Of a stretch of DNA of 6,842 nucleotides, positions 1 through 6,842 are shown one piece after another. The stretch lies in NCBI GenBank assembly GCA_027008665.1, contig JALVEA010000462.1:1-6842 (forward strand), read 5' to 3'. How positions within the stretch are numbered: the stretch's first letter is position 1; each line of letters opens with the position of its first letter. The position numbers and the translations under genes are program-made. The stretch is from Thiotrichaceae bacterium. Lineage in GTDB: Bacteria > Pseudomonadota > Gammaproteobacteria > Thiotrichales > Thiotrichaceae. Below the pieces are notes generated by a model that saw only the letters and a program-made list of their open reading frames with translations, did not search any database and was not told where the DNA came from.

Positions 1-441
1 ATTCGTAGGAACAATAGGTCTTCCTCCTGTAGAGATGACAATATGATCCGCGGTATACTGTTCTCCATCGACTTCTAATGTTTTATTATCAATAAATTTT
101 GCAAAACCTTCGATCACCTCTACTTTAGATTCCGCTAAATAATCATGATACCAATCGATAATACCACCAATAAAATTCTCTCTTTTGGCAACCAGTTTTT
201 TCCAATTTAAATCACCAATACTCAAATCAAAACCATAATCTTGAGCATCATGCAAAGCATGTGCAACCGATGCGCCATACCACATCACTTTTTTAGGTAC
301 ACAGCCAAGATTGACACAAGTCCCCCCTAATTCGCTTGCTTCAATAACCGCTGTTTTTGCACCATAAGCTGCTGCTCTTTCTGCGATTGACAACCCACCA
401 CTACCTGCACCAATTGCAATAATGTCAAAGTGATTACTCAT
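1..441 (-). CDS. gor: Glutathione reductase, N-terminal part (cut by window edge)
   Basis: This encodes the first 147 residues of a cytoplasmic FAD enzyme that reduces glutathione disulfide with NADPH. Translating the minus strand from the ATG at 441-439 gives an N-terminus close to E. coli Gor. The FAD-binding dinucleotide motif GAGSGG lies at residues 11-16. The redox pair sits in GGTCVNLGCVPKK, with Cys42 and Cys47 at the same numbers as in E. coli, followed by VMW. The visible part ends just after a conserved STGGRP stretch of the FAD domain; the NADPH and dimerisation domains lie beyond position 1. An AGGA ribosome site stands about 9 bases before the ATG. The gene follows the peroxiredoxin-glutaredoxin gene on the same strand, and its product would regenerate the glutathione that enzyme consumes. 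The interval between them is occupied by a repeat-like insertion, so cotranscription is likely but not shown. Dihydrolipoamide dehydrogenase or mercuric reductase are less likely, because the CVNLGCVPKKVMW pattern is typical of Gor. Confidence 0.93.
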   Translation of the reverse strand, partial: MSNHFDIIAIGAGSGGLSIAERAAAYGAKTAVIEASELGGTCVNLGCVPKKVMWYGASVAHALHDAQDYGFDLSIGDLNWKKLVAKRENFIGGIIDWYHDYLAESKVEVIEGFAKFIDNKTLEVDGEQYTADHIVISTGGRPIVPTN

Positions 442-467
442 ATTTTTTTCCTGTTTTCATAAAATTA

Positions 468-510
468 GTGGCAAGAAACCTCCTCTTTAGCTGAGGGGGT
501 GAATTGCCAC
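468..510. repeat. Two-tier inverted repeat in the gor leader
   Basis: Perfect 7-bp outer arms GTGGCAA (468-474) and TTGCCAC (504-510) enclose a second 7-bp stem (479-485 with 493-499), separated by a symmetrical 4/4 internal loop; the apical loop is TTTAGCT. In the minus-strand transcript of gor this structure would end about 14 bases before the AGGA ribosome site. There is no T-tract on either side, so a classical intrinsic terminator is unlikely. It probably represents the left end of the IS200/IS605-like remnant, but it could still influence gor translation or mRNA stability. Confidence 0.65.
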
Positions 511-643
511 GTTTAACTTTGCTTTTCTTGTGACTCAATGCTTACATATAAATTATGCCTAATCACCTATTCAGTCCGAGGCGAAGACCTATCTTGAATC
601 TCACAATTCAAACCCCTGTGTCTTTAGCTAAGGGGTAGTTGCC
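468..643 (+). mobile_element. Probable non-autonomous IS200/IS605-type remnant (PATE-like)
   Basis: This gene-free block has two structured ends that share the word TCTTTAGCTRAGGGG, at 484-498 and 621-635, in the same orientation (14 of 15 identical); both are followed a few bases later by TTGCC. The left end (468-510) folds as a two-tier hairpin: GTGGCAA/TTGCCAC outside, a 4/4 internal loop, then CCTCCTC/GAGGGGG with one G-T pair around a TTTAGCT loop. The right end has a TTGAAT/ATTCAA hairpin (594-599/606-611) followed by ACCCCT/AGGGGT (612-617/631-636) and GTAGTT. Subterminal imperfect palindromes with a TTTAG-type loop, and an unpaired GTAGTT-like tail, are typical of IS200/IS605 ends; on the plus strand the right part resembles the 3' end of a tnpB/omega-RNA region. 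No transposase is present, so this would be an internally deleted or miniature copy. Family assignment is inference from structure; it could instead be a local regulatory repeat. Confidence 0.5.
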
Positions 644-1374
644 TTCGAATCAAACCATTCTTCTAGATCGCTTGAACCACCTACTAGGTCGCCATCAATA
701 AAAATTTGGGGAACCATACTGCTTGCTGAAATGGCACGCAAGGTTAAATCGGTATAATCTTTACCTAATGCTAATTCTTCAAATACCACCCCTTCTGCCT
801 TTAGTTTTTCTTTTGCTTTAGCACAAAATGGGCAACCTGCACGCGTAAAAATAGTTGCATTGAGTGGACGTTTAGCATTAGGCGCAATATATTCTAACAT
901 TGTATCGGCATCAGAGACCTCAAACGGGTCACCTGGCTTATTTGGCTCAATAAACATTTTGTCAATAATGCCATTTTTAACCAACATAGAATAGCGCCAT
1001 GAACGTTTGCCAAAACCAAGATCATTCTTATCAACCAGTAGACCCATTGCTTCAGTAAATTCACCATTGCCATCAGGTATAAAACGAATATTATCTGCAT
1101 TTTGATCTTTTGCCCATGCATTCATTACGAAAGTATCATTAACGGAGATGCAGATAATATCATCTACTCCATTCTCTGTCAGAGTCGAATAAAGTTGATT
1201 AAAACGAGGCACATGAGCAGAGGAGCAAGTAGGGGTATACGCACCCGGTAAAGAAAAAACAATGACTGTTTTGCCATCAAATAACTCACTGCTATTTACA
1301 TCGAGCCAATCATTGTTTGTATAAGTATGAAATGTAACCGCTGGCACAGATTGACCTTCTTTGTTTTCAAACAT
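628..1374 (-). CDS. Glutathione-dependent peroxiredoxin-glutaredoxin hybrid (Prx5-Grx)
   Basis: This 248-residue cytoplasmic peroxidase reduces hydrogen peroxide and alkyl hydroperoxides with glutathione. The N-terminal part (about 1-165) is a Prx5/AhpE-type domain with the peroxidatic motif PGAYTPTC (Cys50), then [10 protein letters not shown] and [12 protein letters not shown]. The C-terminal part (about 170-243) is a glutaredoxin with CPFC at Cys181-Cys184, the VP turn at 221-222 and a GG-S-DL glutathione-binding end. It aligns along its length with the Haemophilus influenzae hybrid Prx/Grx (241 residues; Cys49, Cys180, Cys183). The start is supported by AAGGA seven bases upstream. It is divergent from oxyR and lies upstream of gor on the same strand, so sensor, peroxidase and glutathione-recycling enzyme are adjacent. 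Oddity: the protein runs past the usual end, and its last residues (about ATTP) and TAG stop fall in the right arm of the putative mobile remnant. Confidence 0.95.
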   Translation of the reverse strand: MFENKEGQSVPAVTFHTYTNNDWLDVNSSELFDGKTVIVFSLPGAYTPTCSSAHVPRFNQLYSTLTENGVDDIICISVNDTFVMNAWAKDQNADNIRFIPDGNGEFTEAMGLLVDKNDLGFGKRSWRYSMLVKNGIIDKMFIEPNKPGDPFEVSDADTMLEYIAPNAKRPLNATIFTRAGCPFCAKAKEKLKAEGVVFEELALGKDYTDLTLRAISASSMVPQIFIDGDLVGGSSDLEEWFDSKATTP

Positions 1375-1406
1375 AATGTTTTCCTTTTATTATTTAAGAG
1401 GAGCAC

Positions 1407-1435
1407 AGTGTATGTAAATTTTAATTTTCTGTAAA
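1407..1435 (-). promoter_or_regulatory. Sigma-70-type promoter of the prx gene
   Basis: On the minus strand, TTTACA (1435-1430; 5 of 6 to the -35 consensus) and TACACT (1412-1407; 4 of 6 to the -10 consensus) are separated by exactly 17 bases of AT-rich spacer. Transcription would begin near 1400, leaving a short leader that contains the AAGGA ribosome site. The OxyR-like half-sites begin at the base next to the -35, which suits an activator touching RNA polymerase. This is a reading of consensus matches only. Confidence 0.6.
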
Positions 1436-1463
1436 ACAGATTGTTTCTATTGTTATGTTCTAT
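1436..1463. promoter_or_regulatory. Candidate OxyR operator between prx and oxyR
   Basis: OxyR recognises 15-bp elements of the form ATAG-N7-CTAT. Two overlapping matches are seen: 1436-1450 (ACAG, 7 bases, CTAT; 7 of 8 outer bases) and 1449-1463 (ATTG, 7 bases, CTAT; 7 of 8). They are offset by 13 bp rather than the 22 bp of a canonical tetramer site, so the site is degenerate or only one element is used. A separate perfect inverted repeat TTCTAT-AAA-ATAGAA lies at 1458-1472, just before the oxyR start. The position abuts the prx -35 and overlaps the presumed oxyR start region, which would allow activation of prx together with self-repression of oxyR, as in other OxyR loci. Confidence 0.45.
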
Positions 1464-1474
1464 AAAATAGAAGT

Positions 1475-2377
1475 ATGAAATTACCCACTATCAAACAATT
1501 ACAGTATTTCATTGCACTTGAAAAACATCAACATTTTGCTAATGCAGCTAAACAATGTTTTGTATCGCAATCAGCTTTTAGCACCGCTATTAAGGAATTA
1601 GAGTTACATCTAGGAATACAACTCGTTGATCGAACGAATAAAAGCGTCACTATCACTCAGACAGGTCGTGATATCGCAAATCAAGCAAGATTATGTATTA
1701 AAGAAATAGAATACCTTGCAGATATTGCTCATAGTTATCAACAACCTTTAACGGGAAAACTAAGCCTTGGGATAATACCAACGATTGCTCCTTTTCTCTT
1801 ACCAGAGCTTCTTCCTGCTCTTCGCCTAAAATATCCAAATTTACGCTTATATCTTCGTGAGGAAACAACTCAGGCTATACATCGATATTTGCTCTCAGGT
1901 GAACTGGATCTTATTGTAATTGCATTGCCCTATACTTTAAGTAATGTCGAAGTGATGCCATTGTTTAAGGATAATTTTTTACTGGCTTGTAATAAAAATA
2001 CCAAACTACTCCAACCACAACAATACGATATTAATACACTTCCAGCCGAGAGTATTTTACTGCTTGAGGATGGACATTGCCTACGCGATCACGCTTTATC
2101 TGCTTGTAAAATTAAAAATCAGGAAGCAGTGAGTCGTTTTTCTGCTAGTAGCTTATTAACACTAATTGGAATGGTTGATTCTGATATTGGTATCACCTAT
2201 TTAACCGCTATGTCGCAACACTCAACCTTACTAAAAAATACAAATGTTATGACCCATCCATTAGAGAGTGATAGTTTTAGGGAAATCGGTTTAGGCTGGA
2301 GAAAAGGAAGCGCTCGTGCTGATGAATTTAGATTACTAGGTCAGTTGATTAAGGGATTATCTTGCAATAAAGGCTGA
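1475..2377 (+). CDS. oxyR: OxyR, peroxide-sensing LysR-type regulator
   Basis: This 300-residue LysR-family transcription factor closely follows E. coli OxyR (305 residues). The N-terminal winged helix-turn-helix covers about residues 1-60 (FANAAKQCFVSQSAFSTAI recognition region). The effector-binding domain runs from about 92 to 295, beginning LSLGIIPTIAPFLLP. The redox switch is plain: LEDGHCLRDHALSAC contains Cys202 and Cys211, equivalent to E. coli Cys199 and Cys208, with the accompanying His201, Arg204 and Asp205; Thr103 matches the conserved Thr100. Peroxide should convert the pair to a disulfide and change DNA binding. The gene is divergent from the Prx-Grx gene across 100 bp containing OxyR-like half-sites, an arrangement also found in Haemophilus. 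No good Shine-Dalgarno precedes the ATG (only weak GAAG four bases away), so translation may be modest. The stop codon lies inside a hairpin shared with the convergent gene. Confidence 0.93.
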   Translation: MKLPTIKQLQYFIALEKHQHFANAAKQCFVSQSAFSTAIKELELHLGIQLVDRTNKSVTITQTGRDIANQARLCIKEIEYLADIAHSYQQPLTGKLSLGIIPTIAPFLLPELLPALRLKYPNLRLYLREETTQAIHRYLLSGELDLIVIALPYTLSNVEVMPLFKDNFLLACNKNTKLLQPQQYDINTLPAESILLLEDGHCLRDHALSACKIKNQEAVSRFSASSLLTLIGMVDSDIGITYLTAMSQHSTLLKNTNVMTHPLESDSFREIGLGWRKGSARADEFRLLGQLIKGLSCNKG

Positions 2378-2399
2378 GAGTTTAATCCCCTCAACCTTT
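2369..2399 (-). terminator. Possible terminator hairpin between convergent oxyR and thioredoxin-like gene
   Basis: In minus-strand RNA, AAAGGUUGAG pairs with CUCAGCCUUU over ten pairs including one G-U, around an 11-base loop; in plus-strand RNA the wobble becomes a C-A mismatch, so the fold favours the minus-strand transcript. The minus-strand 3' arm ends in UUUAUU, a short U stretch. The oxyR stop codon (2375-2377) lies within the hairpin. The position between convergent genes fits a terminator, but the U-tract is weak on both strands. Confidence 0.4.
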
Positions 2400-2410
2400 A
2401 AATATAAATA

Positions 2411-2983
2411 TTAGTAGCTAGGTTCGTTGCCTTGCTTCCATTTAATGCCACAACCTAATGAAGCTAATTGTGGCTCAGGCGCTGGCTGATTTGCTAATAG
2501 AGCATCAACAGCTGCAATCATATCTTTTCCTGTGACAGGGATATCATTTCCTGGACGAGCTCCATCAAACTGTCCTCTATAATACAGCTCATGATTTGCA
2601 TCAAATAAATAAAAATCAGGAGTACAAGCTGCTTGATAGGCTTGAGCGACTTCCTGCGTTTCGTCATAAAGATAAGGAAAAGAATAATGATACTTATCCA
2701 CATCTTCAATCATTTTTTCAGGGGAATCGGCAGGATAATTCGCAACATCATTGGCATTAATAGCGACTACTGCTAAACCTTTTTGCATTGCTTCTGTTGC
2801 AAAACGAGAGAATACTTCTTTCATTTGTATAACATACGGACAGTGATTACAAATAAATGCGACTAAAATCGGTTTGGAAGTAAAGTCTTCTAAAGAGACT
2901 ATTTTTCCTGTTGTTGGTTCTAATAACGAAAAAGAAGGTGCTTTTGTTCCTAGTTCTATCATTACTGATGGTGTTTTTGCCAT
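2411..2983 (-). CDS. Thioredoxin-fold protein of the AhpC/TSA (PRX-like) family
   Basis: This is a 190-residue protein of the PRX-like thioredoxin family, often annotated as 'thioredoxin family protein' or 'redoxin'. The presumed active site is FICNHCPYV (Cys45 and Cys48), and the family hallmarks ACTPDFYLFD (Cys120), YRGQFD-ARPGN and the C-terminal LGCGIKWK-GNEP (Cys178) are present. No signal peptide is seen, so it is probably cytoplasmic. The physiological substrate of this family is not established; it is presumed to act as a thiol-disulfide or peroxide-linked reductase. I chose the ATG at 2983-2981 because AAGGA stands about nine bases upstream and the conserved domain begins there. An upstream in-frame ATG at 3055 would add 24 unconserved residues coded inside the preceding gene. 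The DUF1287 gene ends 16 bp upstream on the same strand, so the two are probably cotranscribed. It adds a thiol-redox gene beside oxyR, but is read away from it. Confidence 0.85.
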   Translation of the reverse strand: MAKTPSVMIELGTKAPSFSLLEPTTGKIVSLEDFTSKPILVAFICNHCPYVIQMKEVFSRFATEAMQKGLAVVAINANDVANYPADSPEKMIEDVDKYHYSFPYLYDETQEVAQAYQAACTPDFYLFDANHELYYRGQFDGARPGNDIPVTGKDMIAAVDALLANQPAPEPQLASLGCGIKWKQGNEPSY

Positions 2984-2999
2984 TTTATATTTTCCTTTT

Positions 3000-4181
3000 T
3001 TATCTTCCAAGCACAGCGCGAATATCAGCATCAGAAATCCCTGACTGTGCAACATTTATTCTCCGTGGAATATTTTGTGGTCTACGATTTCTCGTATATC
3101 TTCTAGAAGGAGCAATAGATAACTCTCGCATTAAACGTTGATAATTTGCTCCAGCATTATTATTTGTAGCATAACGTCGAGGTGCTATTAAACGATTGTT
3201 TTTTGTGTATCTATAATGCCCTGTGATACGAAACTTAAATAGAATATCCCCCATTTCAGGTCCATTTGCAATATTATGTACAATCATATGACGACGAGGA
3301 TCTGCTTTAGAACGTTGCTCAACAACAACCCCAATGTGTGGCAAATTAGGTCCTACCATCCAAGTGACTAAGTCGCCTGGTTTATAATCAGTAGGGTTAT
3401 GCGTAATAGGTAGCTGTGCACCATGACGACGGAAGAAGGCTTGTAAATTATACACACGACGATGATCTATATTTTTATCAGGAGCTGACAATCCCCACTT
3501 TCTTATATTGGGATAATCATAAAACCCTCCATTTACCATATCTTCATGCACTTCTTTTTGTAAATCGATTCCTAAGCGACGGTATGAACGAATCACCACA
3601 TCGGTACAGACGCCTATATTACTTGGCACATCACCCCAAGGATATTTTATATTAACATATCGCCCATCGTATCGAACCCGTTGACGAGTTCTTGCTACAG
3701 CAGCATTTGATAATGCTTTTGCAAAAGAATTATTTCGTCGAATAGGAGGATAACGAGGTGTTATTCGTCTTACATAAGGTCTTCTGTAGTTAGATTTTTT
3801 TCTAGCAACATATTTTCGGTAATTGTTTCTTCTCTGAGGTCTGTACTTTTTCCTATTGTTGGCTAAATTGCGTCTTTTATAATTTGATGAGGCACGACGT
3901 TGAATAGGTTTTCTTCTCACATAACGACGCGGGTTAATTTTTTTTATATTTCTAACTTTACTAACTTTCAAAACAGGCTTGGGCTTGGGCTTGGGCTTCG
4001 GCTTGGGTTTAGATTGACTTACCTTTTTTTTCTTTATCTTAGCACGCTTCACAATCTGCTGATTGGTTTTACTATTGCTCAGTAACTGATTATTTTCAGG
4101 CTTCACATTATTGCTTGAACATGCTGTGAGTAACAAGCTCATTACAGCGGCGAAAAAATATAATGAAAATTTCATTTGCAT
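3000..4181 (-). CDS. Predicted lipoprotein with basic Lys-Pro/Arg-rich tether and DUF1287 domain
   Basis: This 393-residue predicted lipoprotein has a signal peptide with lipobox LTAC (acylated Cys21) and Ser-Ser after it, which favours outer-membrane sorting. Residues 58-69 are six Lys-Pro repeats. Residues 45-150 hold 46 Lys or Arg and no Asp or Glu, also rich in Asn and Tyr, so an extended, strongly basic tether. Residues about 165-328 match DUF1287 (E. coli YijF-like): the segments VCTDVVIRSYRRLG, YKPGDLVTWM, LPHIGVV and MIVHN resemble the Cys-His layout of papain-like NlpC/P60 domains, with Cys192 and His282 as likely catalytic residues and His302/Asn303 as a possible third. The tail (330-393) is again Arg/Asn-rich. 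A role in peptidoglycan or envelope maintenance is inferred, not shown. AAGGA lies seven bases before the ATG at 4181, which favours it over the ATG two codons later. gyrB lies 120 bp upstream; the thioredoxin-like gene starts 16 bp downstream. Confidence 0.8.
   Translation of the reverse strand: MQMKFSLYFFAAVMSLLLTACSSNNVKPENNQLLSNSKTNQQIVKRAKIKKKKVSQSKPKPKPKPKPKPVLKVSKVRNIKKINPRRYVRRKPIQRRASSNYKRRNLANNRKKYRPQRRNNYRKYVARKKSNYRRPYVRRITPRYPPIRRNNSFAKALSNAAVARTRQRVRYDGRYVNIKYPWGDVPSNIGVCTDVVIRSYRRLGIDLQKEVHEDMVNGGFYDYPNIRKWGLSAPDKNIDHRRVYNLQAFFRRHGAQLPITHNPTDYKPGDLVTWMVGPNLPHIGVVVEQRSKADPRRHMIVHNIANGPEMGDILFKFRITGHYRYTKNNRLIAPRRYATNNNAGANYQRLMRELSIAPSRRYTRNRRPQNIPRRINVAQSGISDADIRAVLGR
3976..4011. 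repeat. Hexanucleotide tandem repeat encoding (Lys-Pro)6
   Basis: Six consecutive 6-bp units occur on the plus strand: GGCTTG three times, GGCTTC, GGCTTG, then a diverged GGTTTA. Read on the minus strand each unit is two codons, Lys-Pro. Because the unit is a multiple of three, slippage would change the number of dipeptides without a frameshift. The block is noticeably GC-richer than its surroundings. Confidence 0.85.
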
Positions 4182-4202
4182 ACTTTAGTCCTTATCCCCT
4201 TT

Positions 4203-4243
4203 ACCATCTTTTATGGTTTTCCCACCTTTCCTCTAGAAAGGTG
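4203..4243. repeat. Two adjacent hairpins in the leader of the lipoprotein gene
   Basis: The first is ACCAT-CTTTT-ATGGT (4203-4217). The second is a perfect 8-bp stem CACCTTTC/GAAAGGTG around a five-base loop (4223-4230 with 4236-4243). Both lie between gyrB and the lipoprotein gene, on the minus-strand transcript downstream of the gyrB stop. Neither is followed by a clear U-tract on the minus strand, so whether they terminate gyrB transcription, attenuate it, or act as processing sites cannot be decided from the sequence. Confidence 0.5.
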
Positions 4244-4259
4244 AATAAGGCTTTATTTT

Positions 4260-4268
4260 ACCGCACTT
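4260..4268 (-). other. Uptake-signal-like word (Haemophilus type)
   Basis: The minus strand reads AAAGTGCGGT followed by AAAATAAA, matching the Haemophilus influenzae-type uptake signal core AAGTGCGGT and its adjacent purine/A-T stretch. It is the only copy found by eye on either strand of this window, far sparser than in H. influenzae. It may be a real uptake word in a sparsely decorated genome, a relic, or chance. Confidence 0.3.
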
Positions 4269-4301
4269 TTAAAAAAAATACTAATACCCTCATAGGCTTA
4301 T

Positions 4302-6782
<2,481 letters not shown>

Positions 6783-6798
6783 TCACCAAGCTTTTAAG

Positions 6799-6806
6799 TG
6801 TTTCAC
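6799..6806 (+). other. parS half-site next to the full parS
   Basis: TGTTTCAC at 6799-6806 is identical to the left half of the adjacent parS, and its start is ten bases before the start of the full site, that is, one helical turn. The two copies therefore face the same side of the DNA. Whether ParB uses it is unknown. Confidence 0.5.
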
Positions 6807-6807
6807 C

Positions 6808-6825
6808 ATGTTTCACGTGAAACAT
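6808..6825. other. parS: parS centromere-like site (ParB binding)
   Basis: The perfect 18-bp palindrome ATGTTTCACGTGAAACAT contains the full 16-bp parS consensus TGTTTCACGTGAAACA (6809-6824) with no mismatch. ParB loads at such sites, which cluster near chromosomal origins, and directs origin segregation with ParA and SMC recruitment. It lies about 92 bp upstream of the gyrB start, in non-coding DNA. This predicts that parA and parB exist elsewhere in this genome. Confidence 0.93.
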
Positions 6826-6842
6826 CATTTATATTCTGAATT

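Noticed and set aside
468..510. Intrinsic terminator between prx and gor
   Set aside because: The stem is strong but no T-run follows it on either strand.
442..627. A dedicated gor promoter inside the insertion
   Set aside because: TTGAGT followed 17 bases later by TAAACG on the minus strand is too poor at the -10 to call.
894..1121. Alternative minus-strand frame within the Prx-Grx gene
   Set aside because: It is a shifted reading of the same strand through conserved peroxiredoxin codons, with no ribosome site or similarity.
2984..3055. Upstream ATG at 3055 as the start of the thioredoxin-like protein
   Set aside because: It would add 24 residues coded within the end of the lipoprotein gene, without family similarity; the ATG at 2983 has a clear AAGGA and begins the conserved domain.
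3416..3655. Open plus-strand frame inside the lipoprotein gene
   Set aside because: It is antisense to a strongly supported gene, has no ribosome site and no recognisable protein character.
3976..4011. On/off phase variation by repeat slippage
   Set aside because: The 6-bp unit keeps the frame, so slippage can only alter Lys-Pro number, not switch the gene off.
6808..6842. Plus-strand open frame beginning with the ATG inside parS and running off the right edge
   Set aside because: Only 11 codons are visible, there is no Shine-Dalgarno, and the ATG is part of the parS palindrome; it may be coincidence.

Overview
The window is AT-rich bacterial chromosome that looks gammaproteobacterial. GyrB has 804 residues and the long insert before its C-terminal motif that is typical of proteobacterial GyrB. 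The two-cysteine OxyR, the peroxiredoxin-glutaredoxin fusion and the Gor N-terminus all resemble enterobacterial, Haemophilus or Neisseria proteins. The genus cannot be fixed. One 9-mer matches the Haemophilus-type DNA uptake word, which hints at Pasteurellaceae. A perfect parS site argues against that family, which generally lacks chromosomal parABS. An AT-rich parABS-bearing gammaproteobacterium (Cardiobacteriales-like, for example) is plausible but unproven.

Layout, left to right. 1-441 (minus): 5' part of gor, glutathione reductase, cut by the window edge. 442-627: spacer filled mostly by an apparent 175-bp non-autonomous remnant of an IS200/IS605-type element (about 468-643) that also overlaps the end of the next gene. 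628-1374 (minus): glutathione-dependent peroxiredoxin-glutaredoxin hybrid. 1375-1474: divergent control region with a good prx promoter and OxyR-like half-sites abutting its -35. 1475-2377 (plus): oxyR. 2369-2399: convergent hairpin. 2411-2983 (minus): thioredoxin-fold, AhpC/TSA-like protein. 3000-4181 (minus): predicted lipoprotein with a (Lys-Pro)6 run, a long Arg/Lys-rich tether and a DUF1287 domain. 4182-4301: leader with two hairpins and the uptake-like word. 4302-6716 (minus): gyrB. 6717-6842: gyrB upstream region carrying parS.

Functionally, the left half is a peroxide-defence module. OxyR senses peroxide by a Cys202-Cys211 disulfide and probably activates prx. The Prx-Grx hybrid reduces peroxides with glutathione, and Gor regenerates glutathione with NADPH. 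The thioredoxin-like protein may add to thiol chemistry, but its partner is unknown. The right half is a replication/segregation neighbourhood (gyrB plus parS), which suggests the replication origin is not far beyond the right edge. The DUF1287 lipoprotein, probably a cell-envelope papain-fold protein, sits between the two halves and is the least understood gene here.
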